Numbered from the stretch's first letter, positions 8,786 to 18,778 are shown. The stretch is DNA of 64,000 nucleotides from Rhodocyclaceae bacterium (GCA_028869135.1 JAGWTC010000006.1:1-64000); one strand, 5' to 3'. Numbers and translations: made by a program. The notes: a model not told the origin generated them from the sequence alone.

Positions 8786-11700
8786 TCTTTTCTCCCTGCT
8801 CCGCTGCACGCAACTTGGCAAGCAGATCAAGTGCGCTTTCTGTGGCGTGCTTGAAATCAAATGATTCGAGGTGCGCGCTGATGGGGGCAAGCGCCGCAAG
8901 AGGCAATTTGTGACTCAGTTTGGCAAGAATCTGTTCTGCTTCGTCAGGCGCATCGGTATCCAGTGCCGCCAACAGGCGCTTGAGCAGAGGCATCGCCTCC
9001 CGGGCGGAGGCGCCTGTGGGTAGGCCCTCTGAGGCTTGCCCGGTGGTTTTTTCTGCTTCTGCACGCTCTTGTGCCGAGCCTGCTTCAATCATGGCGGCGA
9101 GGGCTGCGATGGAGGCAGTAGTTCTTTCAAAAGCCAGCGAAAATTCATTCAGCAGATGGCTGGCAGTTGTTTCGGTTTTTGCCTGGGCTTCGATCTCAGC
9201 AGCGATACGCTGCACTTCGGTCAGGGCAAGATTACCGGCGGCACCCTTGACCTTATGCGCCAACTTTGACAGCGCGGCGTAATCGCCGGCTTCTTCAAGT
9301 GTCATGGCCTCGGCGGCTGCGGTGGCCGTGTCGTTGATGAAATGCTGCAGGAAGCGCAGATAGACATTGGTTTCTCGCCACACCTGCATGCCACTCGCAA
9401 TATCAATACCCGGCAGATGGTTCGGCAGCCCGTACGCCTCTGCCACAGTCGTCTGCGCAGTGACAGGAAGGCTGACGGCGGTGGCAAAGGTCTGATCGCC
9501 GCCTTCAAGCCAGTACAGCATCTTGGCGAACAACTCATCCTGGCTGACCGGCTTGGGTATGAAGTCAACCATGCCGGCCTCAATGCAGCGGCGGCGATCT
9601 TCAACAAAAACATTGGCAGTGAGTGCAATCACGGGCAAGGATTCGCGACCGGGCAGACGGTGGATCTCCTGCGTGGCGTTAAAGCCATCCATGATCGGCA
9701 TTTGAATATCCATCAGTACCAGCCGGTATTCACTCATAGCTGCCAGTGCCACGGCTTGGGCGCCGTTTTCGGCGCTGTCGATGATGAGTCCGGTGGGTTC
9801 CAGCAGTAGCTGAATTACTTCACGGTTGATCTCCACATCATCGGCCAGAAGTATGCGTGCGCCGGCATGGCGGGCGAGTGCAGATTCAATATCTTGAGGC
9901 GGGTGAGCGACGGCAGGCGGTTCCTGCGAGTGGCCGTGTTTCAGGTGTGCCGTGAACCAGAAGGTCGAGCCTTCGCCCTCGTTGCTAGTGCAGCCGACTT
10001 CGCCTCCCATGAGCCGGGCAAAGTGCCGGGTGATCGACAGCCCAAGCCCGGTGCCACCGTATTGGCGTGTGGTGGAGGCATCGGCTTGCTCAAACGCGCG
10101 GAACAGGCGTGTGAGCTTTTCCTGCGGGATGCCAATCCCGGTATCCGACACCTTGAAGCGCAGATACAGATCATCGTTGCTTTCCTCCAGCAACTCGACG
10201 GCAATGGTGACAGAACCTTGGTGAGTGAACTTGACTGCATTCGAAACGTAGTTGATCAGGGCTTGACGCAGACGGGTTGGGTCGCCGCGCAGGCTGCGTG
10301 GTACCCCATCTGCCTGCGTCTGCAAGGCCAGCCCCTTTTTGCCAGCAGTGGCAGTCATCATGGTGTACACATTGTCGAGCAGGGCGATCAGATCAAAATC
10401 GGTCTGTTCCAGTTCGAGGTGGCCGGCTTCGATCTTGGAAAGGTCAAGGATGTCGTTGATGAGGCTGAGCAGGTGCGCACCGGCGCCTTCCATTTTCTTC
10501 AGCTGGTCATGCTGCTCGCGGTTCAGGGCTGAGCGACGGAGGAGCTGAATGTGCCCGACGATGGCATTCATCGGCGTACGAATTTCATGGCTCATGTTAG
10601 CCAGGAACTCGCTCTTGGCAAGATTGGCGTGTTCTGCTTCCTGGCGTGCCAGTTCGAGTTCCTGGGTGCGTTGCAGCACCTTGGCTTCCAGCTCGCTGTT
10701 CAGCTTGGCGAGTGCTTCTTGAGCTGACTTGACATCAGTGATGTCCTGCTTGATCGCCAGGTAGTGAGTGATTGTGCCATCGGCCTCACGAACCGGCGAA
10801 ATGTGTACAAACTCTGTGAGTTCGCTGCCGTCCTTGCGGCGATTGATGAACTCGCCTTTCCACGATTCACCGCGCGACAGATGGGCCCACATGTCTTCGT
10901 AGGTGGCTCTGGGTGTTTTGCCGGACTGGAGTACCCGTGGGTTCCTGTTGCGCACTTCGTCGAGCGTATAGCCGGTGGTGCGCTCGAAGCTCGGATTGGC
11001 GTATTCGATGCGTGCCTCGAGATTGGTAATGACGACGGTGTTGGTGCTTTGCTCTACGGCCTGAAGCAGGCGTGCCATTTGCTTTTTCTGCTGCGCAATT
11101 TCTGCCTCTCGCTCGAAACGTTCCAGGGCGAAACTGATATTCACGGCCATTTCCTGGAGCAGACTCTCAATAGCGTCATCGAAGGTGTCGGCATCGCGGG
11201 AATACAGACTGAATGCACCCACCACGCGGTTATTGCACTGCAAGGGCAGGGCCGCCGATGCCTGCCATTTGCGTTCCTCCATCCGCGAATGCCAGGGGCC
11301 GGTGCTTTCTTTCTGCAAGAAATTGTTGCACCAGACGGGGTGATTTTCCCTGACGGCTGTGCCAGTAGGGCCTTGACCATAGGGACTATAGGCGTCACTG
11401 GTGGCCTGCAGCCCATCCAGATAGCTCAAGCCTTCACCGGCACTGGCAACGGGTATGACCCGGCCATCCTCTTCAACCAGCCCCACCCAAGCCATCTGGA
11501 TGCCACCGTAGATGACGGCATCCTCGCACACTTGCTTGAGGAGTTCATCCCGACTTTCGCAGCGCATGATGTGCTCGTTGCAATGGCTGAGTGCGGCATA
11601 AAATTGCGAAGCGCGCCGCAATCTTGCTTCAGCGTGCTTGAGCGCGGTGATGTCGGTCTGCGTACCCAAAAAGCGGAGTGGCTCGCCTGCTGCCGAATAT

Positions 11701-13655
11701 TCAATCACGCGGCCGCGATTCATGACCCAGCAATAGTCACCATTTTTGCAGCGCATTCTGTATTCAGCCACATAGGCTTCGTCTTGCTGGCGAGAGGGTG
11801 ACGCGAGGTAATCTGCAAGGTTGCTGCGGGCGAGCACGAGATCATCTGGATGAATCAGCGCGTCGACTGTTTCTCGGTTGTTGTCGATTTCGTGGGGGGC
11901 GTAACCCAGCATTTCCTTCCAGCGATTGGACAAAAAGAGACTGCCGCTCTTGAGGTTCATGTCCCAGGCACCATGATTGGCGCCCTCCAGTGCGTATTTC
12001 CAGCGCAGCTCGGCATCTCTGAGCGCGTGTTCGATGCGTCTGCGTTCTGTGATGTCTTCGATCACTGCAACCAGATATTCAATGGAGCCGTCTGCCTGTT
12101 TTACCAATCGAACATCGAGCTTCGCATTGATGGTCTGGCCGGCCTTTGTCAGAAATCGAACCTCCAGGCTATAGCCCTCTGAAGTGCCTGCCATGGCCGC
12201 CTCGTGATGTTCGCGGGTGATGACCCGATCATCAGGGTGGGGCAGGGATTCCCAGTTCTGCGCGGTCAATTCATCATGGCTGTAGCCAAGAATTTCGCAT
12301 AGTTTCTGGTTGAATTGGAGCAGACGTTGGTTATTCGGCGCGATGATGGCCATGCCGGCGAAAGGAAGTTCGAAGAACTTCTGAACCAATTGTTCGCTTT
12401 TGTTTTTCTCTGCCAGCAGGCTGAGCTGAAAATTCTCGTCACGCTCTTGCCATAGTTTTTCCAGTACGAGAACGACGATCAATACCGCCACAAACAGTAT
12501 GACTGACACCCACAGCATCATTGTCCATAGTGGCGCAAGCATCTCTTGGCGATCTAGCTTGGTGACAATCAGCCAGTGTGTGTCCTTGATCCCACGGTAG
12601 GCGGCTTGAATAACCTGATTGCGATAATCAATGCCGATGGTGGTGCCGGGTTTTTGTGCGCGTATCGCCACGGCGGCGGGCAGGTCTCTCTGAGCAGTGG
12701 GCAGCTTGAGGCGCAAGGCGGTATTTTTCTTGAAGCGCAATTCGTTCATGTAGACCGCATAACTGCCGATCTTGGTAACGAGCAGAGTTTCTCCACTTGG
12801 GCTGGCGACCGGCCAAGACTGCATCATCGGGAAGAGGGTTTCGTCCATGGTCTGGCGCAGCACGATGACGTTTTCTCTGCCGCTCTTTGACTCGCCGGCA
12901 TGCCGGCTTTTCTTGTCAATCAGTGGCACGATCCAGTCTATTTGAACCGTGCCCGACTCGGCTGAAAGGAATGGCTCGGTGCGTACCGAGGTGCCTGTTT
13001 GAAAAGCCTTGCGAACGCCTGCCAGTAGTTCAGGCGTGGTTTCTTGTGCATCACCGTCCGAGAGCAGGACATTGGCTGTGCTGTCGAGCAGCATGATGCT
13101 CTTGTAGCCATATAACTCGCGCATGCGATTGAAGCGCTGCAGAATCAGTGCTGCATTGGCCCCCTGCGGGGCGCGTGCGAAGCGTTGGGCTTCTGCTGTC
13201 AAGTGTGAGTCGGACAACAGGATTTCGGCGTCGGCATGGCGTTCATGCAACCAGCTATCTACCTGGCCAGCCTTGAGTTCTGCAACCGCAGTGAGTGAGG
13301 CAAAGGTTTCTTGCTCTAGTTGCGGTAGCCGGATGAATGTCATCATGGCCACGATCAGTGGCACCAAGAGCAGCATGGCGAGGACGGGCAATGTGTGCTT
13401 GGGACGTGTTGCGCGGTCGTTCCAGGCTTGTCGCTGTCGCCAGCCGTAAACAGCTAGCGAGAGGAGAGGGGCGCTCACCAGCAAAATGCCGGTGATTGTC
13501 ATGGTGTTGGATCCCAAAGCACCTTGTGCCGCGAGTGCAAATACCCCATAACATGCGGCGGCATTCCACGTAGCTGCCAGTAGAGAGAGGCGCACGATCC
13601 GGAAAAATTTGCTATTTACGGTCAAAATGAAAGCTGACTTGTTTGGTCGCGCCAA
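8778..13655 (-). CDS. Large hybrid sensor histidine kinase (multi-PAS, GAF, HK, REC, Hpt)
   Basis: 1625 residues from TTG 13655. No ATG lies near the N-terminus and the ribosome binding site is weak, so the start is uncertain. Order: about three membrane helices in the first 110 residues, a Cache/CHASE-like periplasmic region to about 370, another helix, two PAS domains (about 420-680, ending VIEDITERR and TQTDITALK), a GAF domain, a third PAS ([15 protein letters not shown]), HisKA with [11 protein letters not shown], HATPase, a receiver ([13 protein letters not shown]) and a C-terminal Hpt with [12 protein letters not shown]. The full phosphorelay is in one chain, and the HD-GYP regulator next door is the likely external acceptor. 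The stimulus is unknown. Confidence 0.93.
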   Translation of the reverse strand: MARPNKSAFILTVNSKFFRIVRLSLLAATWNAAACYGVFALAAQGALGSNTMTITGILLVSAPLLSLAVYGWRQRQAWNDRATRPKHTLPVLAMLLLVPLIVAMMTFIRLPQLEQETFASLTAVAELKAGQVDSWLHERHADAEILLSDSHLTAEAQRFARAPQGANAALILQRFNRMRELYGYKSIMLLDSTANVLLSDGDAQETTPELLAGVRKAFQTGTSVRTEPFLSAESGTVQIDWIVPLIDKKSRHAGESKSGRENVIVLRQTMDETLFPMMQSWPVASPSGETLLVTKIGSYAVYMNELRFKKNTALRLKLPTAQRDLPAAVAIRAQKPGTTIGIDYRNQVIQAAYRGIKDTHWLIVTKLDRQEMLAPLWTMMLWVSVILFVAVLIVVLVLEKLWQERDENFQLSLLAEKNKSEQLVQKFFELPFAGMAIIAPNNQRLLQFNQKLCEILGYSHDELTAQNWESLPHPDDRVITREHHEAAMAGTSEGYSLEVRFLTKAGQTINAKLDVRLVKQADGSIEYLVAVIEDITERRRIEHALRDAELRWKYALEGANHGAWDMNLKSGSLFLSNRWKEMLGYAPHEIDNNRETVDALIHPDDLVLARSNLADYLASPSRQQDEAYVAEYRMRCKNGDYCWVMNRGRVIEYSAAGEPLRFLGTQTDITALKHAEARLRRASQFYAALSHCNEHIMRCESRDELLKQVCEDAVIYGGIQMAWVGLVEEDGRVIPVASAGEGLSYLDGLQATSDAYSPYGQGPTGTAVRENHPVWCNNFLQKESTGPWHSRMEERKWQASAALPLQCNNRVVGAFSLYSRDADTFDDAIESLLQEMAVNISFALERFEREAEIAQQKKQMARLLQAVEQSTNTVVITNLEARIEYANPSFERTTGYTLDEVRNRNPRVLQSGKTPRATYEDMWAHLSRGESWKGEFINRRKDGSELTEFVHISPVREADGTITHYLAIKQDITDVKSAQEALAKLNSELEAKVLQRTQELELARQEAEHANLAKSEFLANMSHEIRTPMNAIVGHIQLLRRSALNREQHDQLKKMEGAGAHLLSLINDILDLSKIEAGHLELEQTDFDLIALLDNVYTMMTATAGKKGLALQTQADGVPRSLRGDPTRLRQALINYVSNAVKFTHQGSVTIAVELLEESNDDLYLRFKVSDTGIGIPQEKLTRLFRAFEQADASTTRQYGGTGLGLSITRHFARLMGGEVGCTSNEGEGSTFWFTAHLKHGHSQEPPAVAHPPQDIESALARHAGARILLADDVEINREVIQLLLEPTGLIIDSAENGAQAVALAAMSEYRLVLMDIQMPIMDGFNATQEIHRLPGRESLPVIALTANVFVEDRRRCIEAGMVDFIPKPVSQDELFAKMLYWLEGGDQTFATAVSLPVTAQTTVAEAYGLPNHLPGIDIASGMQVWRETNVYLRFLQHFINDTATAAAEAMTLEEAGDYAALSKLAHKVKGAAGNLALTEVQRIAAEIEAQAKTETTASHLLNEFSLAFERTTASIAALAAMIEAGSAQERAEAEKTTGQASEGLPTGASAREAMPLLKRLLAALDTDAPDEAEQILAKLSHKLPLAALAPISAHLESFDFKHATESALDLLAKLRAAEQGEKND

Positions 13656-14064
13656 TAAAGTTGCCTGAATTATATAATTTTAATCTTATTGAAACCGTTT
13701 CTATCAACCGATTTGCCTCGAGAGTACTGATAACTAGTTGAAAATAAAGAGTTGGTGATCGTTTTTTATGGGTGCGAATAGATGGCTTGATCTGAATAAT
13801 ATGATTATTCTACAAGTATGTGGCCGCTGAGCATTGTAGTCCTGCCGCCACTCCTCGATGAGCAGCCGGGCATGGCGCAACGACATGAACCAATGCGAGA
13901 AGAAAAAGCCGTATTTTTCGGATGAGTGGCTTTTTGTTCTGTTTATAAACATAGTTGATCAAGTATCGGGGAAGTTCGCTTCATGTCATACCTCGGCCGC
14001 ACCGATCTATCTGCCAAGATGAAAAATGGCACCGAAGTTTTTCGGCTTCTTCTGACTGCGTATT
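13656..14064. other. Intergenic region holding an IS3-type remnant
   Basis: About 409 bases upstream of the sensor kinase. The kinase-proximal part is AT-rich and has the 11-base palindrome GAAACCGTTTC at about 13690, a possible operator. Then comes the transposase remnant at 13815-13895. No intact gene is visible. This is probably the chromosomal edge of the foreign block. Confidence 0.6.
13815..13895 (-). mobile_element. Remnant of an IS3-family transposase (OrfB C-terminus)
   Basis: The minus strand encodes HWFMSLRHARLLIEEWRQDY followed by NAQRPHT. This matches the well-known C-terminal signature of IS3-family integrase-type transposases (WFxSLxxARxxIExWRxDYNxxRPHS). Nothing recognisable as transposase continues on either side and no inverted repeats are visible, so it is a short fossil. 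Confidence 0.72.
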
Positions 14065-14616
14065 TCAAGCCCTTGGTTGTGCCTCCAGCCGTGCTGCTTG
14101 CTCACGCAGCCCGACCAGGATAGGCTCAGCGACATTGGCCGGGAAGCCTGCCGGCAGAGTAGCTTGAACCTGGTCGATGACTTTTGGAGTTTGGCCCAAA
14201 ACGCGCTGAATCACCTCTTCAAAATCCTGCCCCATGGCATTACGCTTCGCTAGCGCATTCCAGTGACGTCTCTGAATTTCATCGAGATGGTAGTGGCGAT
14301 TTTTTGAGCGTATCGCCATCGCCAACTTTGCTTTCCTGTATGAAATCTGATGAGCGCCGTTACCGATAACGGGCCACGCAGAAAGCACGTCATATAGTGG
14401 GGTCAGCCTGTATTTCTCATCTCCGGGCAAGAGTTGAATGCTGAAGTTTTTCGCATGACCATCAGTCGCCGCTAGCATCCAAAACAGCAATTGCGCAGTC
14501 AGGAAAGCCTCACGGTCTTGTTTGGCCTCAACACTGCCGCGCAGTTGCTTGAGAATGGCATCGATGCCCGGCCCACCGTCGGACTCGTATTTTTGGGTGT
14601 GATTGACCCCAAACAC
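14065..14616 (-). pseudogene. 3' fragment of a hipA-type kinase gene
   Basis: 183 codons remain. TQKYESDGGPGI followed by FWMLAATDGHAKNFS matches the central and C-terminal part of HipA Ser/Thr kinases, including the DGHAKN catalytic loop. HipA is normally about 410-440 residues, so the N-terminal half, with the nucleotide-binding region, is gone. The homology stops where the IS256-type end begins (about 14617), so the insertion probably truncated the gene. The GTG at 14616 is merely the first possible start. No hipB partner is visible. Confidence 0.82.
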
Positions 14617-14735
14617 TGGGCCTGTCCGAATTTTTGTGTAAACGGGTTTTCAAATCACATCTGAGGAATTCGCTCCTCGAACTGGATGGTAAAGCGAGTC
14701 AGCGCCGCTTTCCAATCCCGAATCGGCATCGTCCA
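14617..14735 (-). mobile_element. Terminal fragment of an IS256-family element
   Basis: The minus strand of 14658-14735 reads WTMPIRDWKAALTRF then TIQFEERIPQM and stop, the typical C-terminus of IS256-family (mutator-type) transposases. Downstream, CTGTCCGAATTTTTGTGTAA at about 14621-14640 looks like the family's terminal inverted repeat. Upstream of codon W a stop interrupts the frame and the sequence changes to the SRAP gene, so only about 120 bases remain. This reading is from memory of the family, not from a search. Confidence 0.72.
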
Positions 14736-14739
14736 TTAA

Positions 14740-15333
14740 TGGCAGGAAGAGGTCTGGCAGGATTATGCAGCGCCGATCATCGTGAACCACGGTGGAAGCC
14801 CCAAGGCCATCCTGGCTTCCTATGGCATGCTCCCCAAGGACAAACAACCACCTGGTAAACGCTATTCGACCATGAATGCCCGAGCAGAGACCGTTGGGCA
14901 ATTACCCACCTATCGGCAAGCATGGTCACGCGCTCAACTTTGCCTAGTCCCCATGCGCAGCTTCTATGAGCCCAGTTATGAGTCAGGAAAGTCGATTCGC
15001 TGGCGTATTCGCCTGAATGATGAACGGCCATTTGCTGTGGCAGGCCTCTGGCGTGCATGGGATGAAGGCACTGCGGATGAGCGCTACTCCTTCACTCAGC
15101 TCACAATCAACGCCGACGCGCACCCGTTCATAAGTCGCTTTCATCCGGTAGATGACGAAAAGCGTTCCTTGGTCGTCATTACGCCGGACGCTTACGATGA
15201 ATGGCTGAACTGCCGCAATCCTGAATTCGCGAGGGCTTTCCTGCAGCTCTACCCTGCCGACTTGATGCAAGGGGAGCCATCACCCGTGCCATCACGGCAA
15301 AAAAGCGAGAGCACGCAGGTATCGTTGTTCTAG
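14740..15333 (+). pseudogene. SRAP (YedK/HMCES-type) gene without its N-terminus
   Basis: The frame from TGG 14740 encodes WQEEVWQDYAAPIIVNHGGS and continues with STMNARAET, QLCLVPMRSFYEP and TQLTINADAHPF to a stop at 15331-15333. These are SRAP hallmarks. SRAP proteins protect abasic sites in single-stranded DNA through a Cys at residue 2 (MCGR). That residue and the first part of the domain are absent, and an in-frame stop sits at 14737. A shorter product could start at GTG 14782 but would lack the catalytic Cys, so I call it a pseudogene. Confidence 0.8.
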
Positions 15334-15430
15334 CTGCAGGGTCGATCTGTACACAACTCACAGAAAGACTGAACAACCCTGTGGGTAAGCTATGGACAAG
15401 CCAGTTACCCCTTTCATCCGTATAGCCTTT

Positions 15431-15461
15431 TGAGAGGTGCCTGTTAATGAGGCACCTCTCA
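15431..15461. repeat. Perfect inverted repeat with 9-base loop
   Basis: TGAGAGGTGCC and GGCACCTCTCA form an 11-base perfect stem around TGTTAATGA. No T-run follows on either strand, so a classic terminator is unlikely. It sits in the gap between the SRAP fragment and the HUH-type gene, near the probable left part of the element. Confidence 0.75.
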
Positions 15462-15542
15462 GCCTTCATGACGAAGGACTAGCTGGCCGCTGCCTATCCT
15501 GCCCCCACTCATCAGTAGGCTGATAGCACGGCCACTGAGCCC

Positions 15543-16646
15543 TCACGCAGCCAACCTTTCAACCTCCGTACAAGTCTTTCTCTTCCGTCCCTTGCCTGAA
15601 TGCTCTGGAGGCTGACTCATGCCAAACGTCTTTGTCTTATTGCTGCTCTTTCGCTTCAGAAGCTGGCTAGCCTTCGCCATGTAACGCAAAGCAGCACGCA
15701 GCTGCTCACGTAGCCCAGTGTCGTAGCTGTTGATCTTGCCACCACACCTGTCGTATACGCCTTGCCACTTACTGCCCTTGTATAGGTTCCCGGCACTGAC
15801 GCTCCCCATCCCATCCATGACAGTAGTCTCAAGGTAGTCACAGAGCTGCTTGGATCGGATGAAATCGCCATTGACCGTTCCGTCGTACGCTACTAGCAGA
15901 TGTACATGCACACCCACGTAGTCGGCCTCCTCCATCCGCCAAACATACTCTTCCACACCGCTTAGAAGGCTGTTACCGCGTCGATTGTTGAAGAAGTGGC
16001 GTAGATGCTCTTGGACCAGTTCGGGCGTCACCTCGTCCCGATACTCCAACTTGTAGGTCAAGGTCAACGGCATGATTACGTAGCGCGACTTTGAACCGAA
16101 TAACCGTTGCTCCCACACAAGCACCTTTGCGATACGACGTCGGACACTGTGCTCATGGTTCTTCAGCTTTCGCTTGAACTTGCTCCTGCTAACGAGCTGC
16201 CGAATCGTAGCAATCAAGACATTGAACACCTCACCGTAGCGCTTCCCAGTTTCCGGATCGACTTCAGTAGCGTTTCTACTGAAGGGGTAAATTCCAGGCA
16301 AGATGCCAATCTGCTTACAGGCATGGAAGAACACATCGACTCTTGGGCTATACACGTACTGCTCATCGAAGACATTCAGCATGCTCGCCATGAAGCAGAA
16401 GTAACGCTCCAGCGTCGGTAACAACACAATATTGCTTCGGCTGACGCTATCACGCATATCGAATGCAACCTGCTTGGTTCTCGCAATGTCCTTCACGAAG
16501 CGCTCAATCTTCGCCAAGACCGTTAGATTACCGAACTGCTGATGAATGATCGTCATCGTCTTACCGTCGATATCGGTACACTCTATGTTGGTCTCGTGAT
16601 CAAGTTGCCAGTAGAGGTCCGATAGCTCTGCATCGTCATATTCCAT
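15543..16646 (-). CDS. YagK/YfjJ (inovirus Gp2)-like protein with HUH endonuclease motifs
   Basis: 367 residues from ATG 16646, which has AAAGGA seven bases upstream; an ATG at 16667 has none. The C-terminal half resembles the family found next to AlpA and YfjI in CP4-57-type elements. It has YVGVHVHLLVAYDG, where H247-V-H249 fits an HUH metal-binding motif, and RYMAK with Y322 and K325, which fits the nucleophile motif YxxK of rolling-circle Rep proteins. From this I infer nicking of the element DNA for replication or transfer. The basic C-terminus (KRKSSNKTK, GKGRKRK) suggests DNA contact. The first 150 residues are not recognised. Lower GC than the core genome. Confidence 0.72.
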   Translation of the reverse strand: MEYDDAELSDLYWQLDHETNIECTDIDGKTMTIIHQQFGNLTVLAKIERFVKDIARTKQVAFDMRDSVSRSNIVLLPTLERYFCFMASMLNVFDEQYVYSPRVDVFFHACKQIGILPGIYPFSRNATEVDPETGKRYGEVFNVLIATIRQLVSRSKFKRKLKNHEHSVRRRIAKVLVWEQRLFGSKSRYVIMPLTLTYKLEYRDEVTPELVQEHLRHFFNNRRGNSLLSGVEEYVWRMEEADYVGVHVHLLVAYDGTVNGDFIRSKQLCDYLETTVMDGMGSVSAGNLYKGSKWQGVYDRCGGKINSYDTGLREQLRAALRYMAKASQLLKRKSSNKTKTFGMSQPPEHSGKGRKRKTCTEVERLAA

Positions 16647-17123
16647 GATGAATCCTTTGATCTGCATTGGATAAAGGCTTCATGTGCATGTCATTCGACT
16701 GACGATGATAGGGATGAGGATTGATTAATTTTTCCTTGAATTAATCTAATCTTTAATAAGTACTAAATCCTTTTCATATCGAAGCGAAATTCGACCCACA
16801 CCGAAGCCACGTGAAACTGAGCTTTGCACTGGCATGTTATTGATTGCCACACACCTTGCAACACTCTGTCTTCACATACAAAGATGTGCAACGCAATAAA
16901 AATAACCAGCGTGCGTCCTTACACTCTCTGGCAGCAGTCCTCTCCATGATATTCGGCCGATAAAGTAGCCCCCCCCAATGCATCAGAGCCTGGTTTTGAG
17001 CTTCGACTGATGAATTCCTCATCAGCGTCGAAAAACCGTCCTGGGGGCCGATAATCAAGTGCGAGTGGAAGAAAAAGAGACAAGGTAGCCTGCGACTCTG
17101 CGACTGGTCGCAGAGTCGCAGCA
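16647..17123. other. 477-base non-coding region with several hairpins, possible replication origin
   Basis: No credible gene. It contains three inverted repeats: an AT-rich one (GATTAATT / AATTAATC, 16723-16746), an imperfect one (TTCGACTGATGA / TCATCAGCGTCGAA, 17002-17032) and a perfect 14-base one at 17091-17120. It sits between the two replication-type genes of the element. The promoter of the HUH-type gene is probably in the AT-rich part, but I could not assign boxes. Confidence 0.55.
17091..17120. repeat. Perfect 14-base inverted repeat next to the DUF3987 stop codon
   Basis: TGCGACTCTGCGAC, two bases, then GTCGCAGAGTCGCA. It begins three bases after the stop of the DUF3987 gene. In that gene's direction no T-run follows directly, so it is either a Rho-type or weak terminator, or a structural site such as a nicking hairpin. 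Confidence 0.85.
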
Positions 17124-18722
17124 CTATGGTCCCCAATATGGACGAAAAAGCTTGGGGTGAGCTGCATCGAATTGCGTACGGAAGTCACGGGTGAGTTGCA
17201 CACTGACCGGATGACCGTTGTACATGTGAGACGACCACTCCAGAATTCCAGCGTCGGCCAAGCTGGTGAGTGCTGCCATGAGCCGGTCCAATTTCCTAAC
17301 CTGCTGCCCACCCCATGTACGTCGACACAAGAACTGAACGTCGAACACAAACTGAGACTGATACTGAGTTGGCTTGTTGTAGCAGTGCACCATGAATGAC
17401 AGGATCGGAATCGCATCGCGTTGGTTCTCTTCCAGATGAACGCGACCGAAAAGCATGTGATAGCTATCTGCGCAGTCACGTACCGCGAGGATCGCTTGTC
17501 TTAAAGTCTCTAGCGATATCAAGTTTCCTGTATATCGCTCGTGGGCATGAAGGTTCGCCGCTACACGCGCAATATGCTGAGCACACCGAAGAGCGAACTC
17601 AGGAATTCGCCATAGTAGTCCGCGTTCGGAGGCCGCAATGATCAACCAATCCCGAGTTGCAATCCATTGCTGCTGAGCTTGGTCGTCGAACATCAACGTT
17701 TTCCGATTGATTGTACTGGCCTTGAGCTCCATCGCGTACGCTTCCGCTAGGCGATACATTCCGTCGAAATACCATGAACGCCCGTCGCTTGAAATAGCCT
17801 TTTCGCCGACCCTAATTTGAGCTGACTCATCTGCCATGCCAATCAACATACGCGGCATTTGTCCGCTCTCAACCAACTCCAAACCTCTAGTATTGATCAA
17901 GCGATCCATTCGGCCCGTCTGAATACCTAGATTCAAGCAGAGACTTTGCCAGTCCACGCTATACGACTGGCTACTACGGCGCCGCACCGTGAAAGCTTTG
18001 CCGTCGTAGCCTTGCGTAATAGGATCAAAGTTGTTCTGAAACTTCTTGAAGAACCAACTGGCCTCATCATGTGCCAGTGTTGTAGCCGGGCCCTCCTGGA
18101 ACATCCCGAACTGAAGCGCCTCTTTCGTCACATTCATAACGACCAAGTTTGTCGCTAACTGCTTCGATTGGGGCTTTGATTGAAAAAGTATGTCGAGTTC
18201 ATCCGTTAACGCTGTTATCTTTTCAGGTGATTTAACGTTTTGACGGATCTCCTGCTTTTTTGCTTTTACTTGCTCATTCCATACAGCAAGCTTGGCTTCA
18301 TACCGTGTTGCGTCTGACTGGTCGCGCCGAAGAGCATCCATGACCTTCACATAGGGCTGCTTCAACGCATCGATTAGCTCCGACTTCCCTTCTGCTGATT
18401 TAAGAATCGACAGCCCATGTAGGGCAGGTGTCATAGGCTCATGGCCAGGGCATTGGACAACATACTGAAGGTGTACTCCAGATGAAATCCCGGCCAACAC
18501 CGCTGGAATCACAACCGGAACGGGCACCCGCAATGACAGACTAAGCTCTTCTACTAGTTGCCCAGTCATGCGTGGAAGATTTCCTGTTGCACCGATACGC
18601 TCAGCATGCTCCAGATAATCTTTCGACAGCCCCCAACAGCCGTCTTCGGTACTACGAATTGATAGTGCGCCGAATCGAACCACATCCCACAGCACTGCAC
18701 GACTCTTTTCGTTTGAATACAT
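17124..18722 (-). CDS. DUF3987 / YfjI-like protein of the integrative element
   Basis: 532 residues from ATG 18722, chosen because GGAG lies five bases upstream; an earlier ATG at 18752 falls in the loop of a terminator hairpin. The sequence follows the DUF3987 layout: an early segment HGLSILKSAEGKSELIDAL with a degenerate P-loop (SAEGKS), a coiled basic stretch, then ATTLAHDEASWFFKKF, resembling the HDE block of the family. Members occur in phages and islands, often with AlpA and YfjJ, and are presumed to act in element replication; no enzyme activity is proven to my knowledge. A winged-helix-like C-terminus (about 470-530) is possible. Confidence 0.7.
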   Translation of the reverse strand: MYSNEKSRAVLWDVVRFGALSIRSTEDGCWGLSKDYLEHAERIGATGNLPRMTGQLVEELSLSLRVPVPVVIPAVLAGISSGVHLQYVVQCPGHEPMTPALHGLSILKSAEGKSELIDALKQPYVKVMDALRRDQSDATRYEAKLAVWNEQVKAKKQEIRQNVKSPEKITALTDELDILFQSKPQSKQLATNLVVMNVTKEALQFGMFQEGPATTLAHDEASWFFKKFQNNFDPITQGYDGKAFTVRRRSSQSYSVDWQSLCLNLGIQTGRMDRLINTRGLELVESGQMPRMLIGMADESAQIRVGEKAISSDGRSWYFDGMYRLAEAYAMELKASTINRKTLMFDDQAQQQWIATRDWLIIAASERGLLWRIPEFALRCAQHIARVAANLHAHERYTGNLISLETLRQAILAVRDCADSYHMLFGRVHLEENQRDAIPILSFMVHCYNKPTQYQSQFVFDVQFLCRRTWGGQQVRKLDRLMAALTSLADAGILEWSSHMYNGHPVSVQLTRDFRTQFDAAHPKLFRPYWGP

Positions 18723-18731
18723 AGTGGCTCC

Positions 18732-18763
18732 AAAAAAAAATGGGCGTGACATAGCACGCCCAT
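18732..18763 (-). terminator. Rho-independent terminator in the leader of the DUF3987 gene
   Basis: On the minus strand ATGGGCGTG, six bases, CACGCCCAT and then nine T. The hairpin lies after the small gene at 18779 and directly before the DUF3987 ribosome binding site, so it could limit or attenuate expression of the replication gene. Confidence 0.85.
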
Positions 18764-18778
18764 AGGAGGTTTAAACGG

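Noticed and set aside
13983..14120. Short plus-strand frame near the hipA fragment (starts MSYLGRTDLSAKMKNG)
   Set aside because: No ribosome binding site; overlaps the hipA 3' end; too short to judge.
15375..15400. DnaA-box-like TGTGGGTAA as a replication origin
   Set aside because: A single imperfect box without others nearby is not enough; kept only as a remark with the adjacent hairpin.
18722..18752. Earlier start (MSRPFFFGAT) for the DUF3987 protein
   Set aside because: The ATG at 18752 lies within a terminator loop and lacks a ribosome binding site, while ATG 18722 has GGAG at the right distance.
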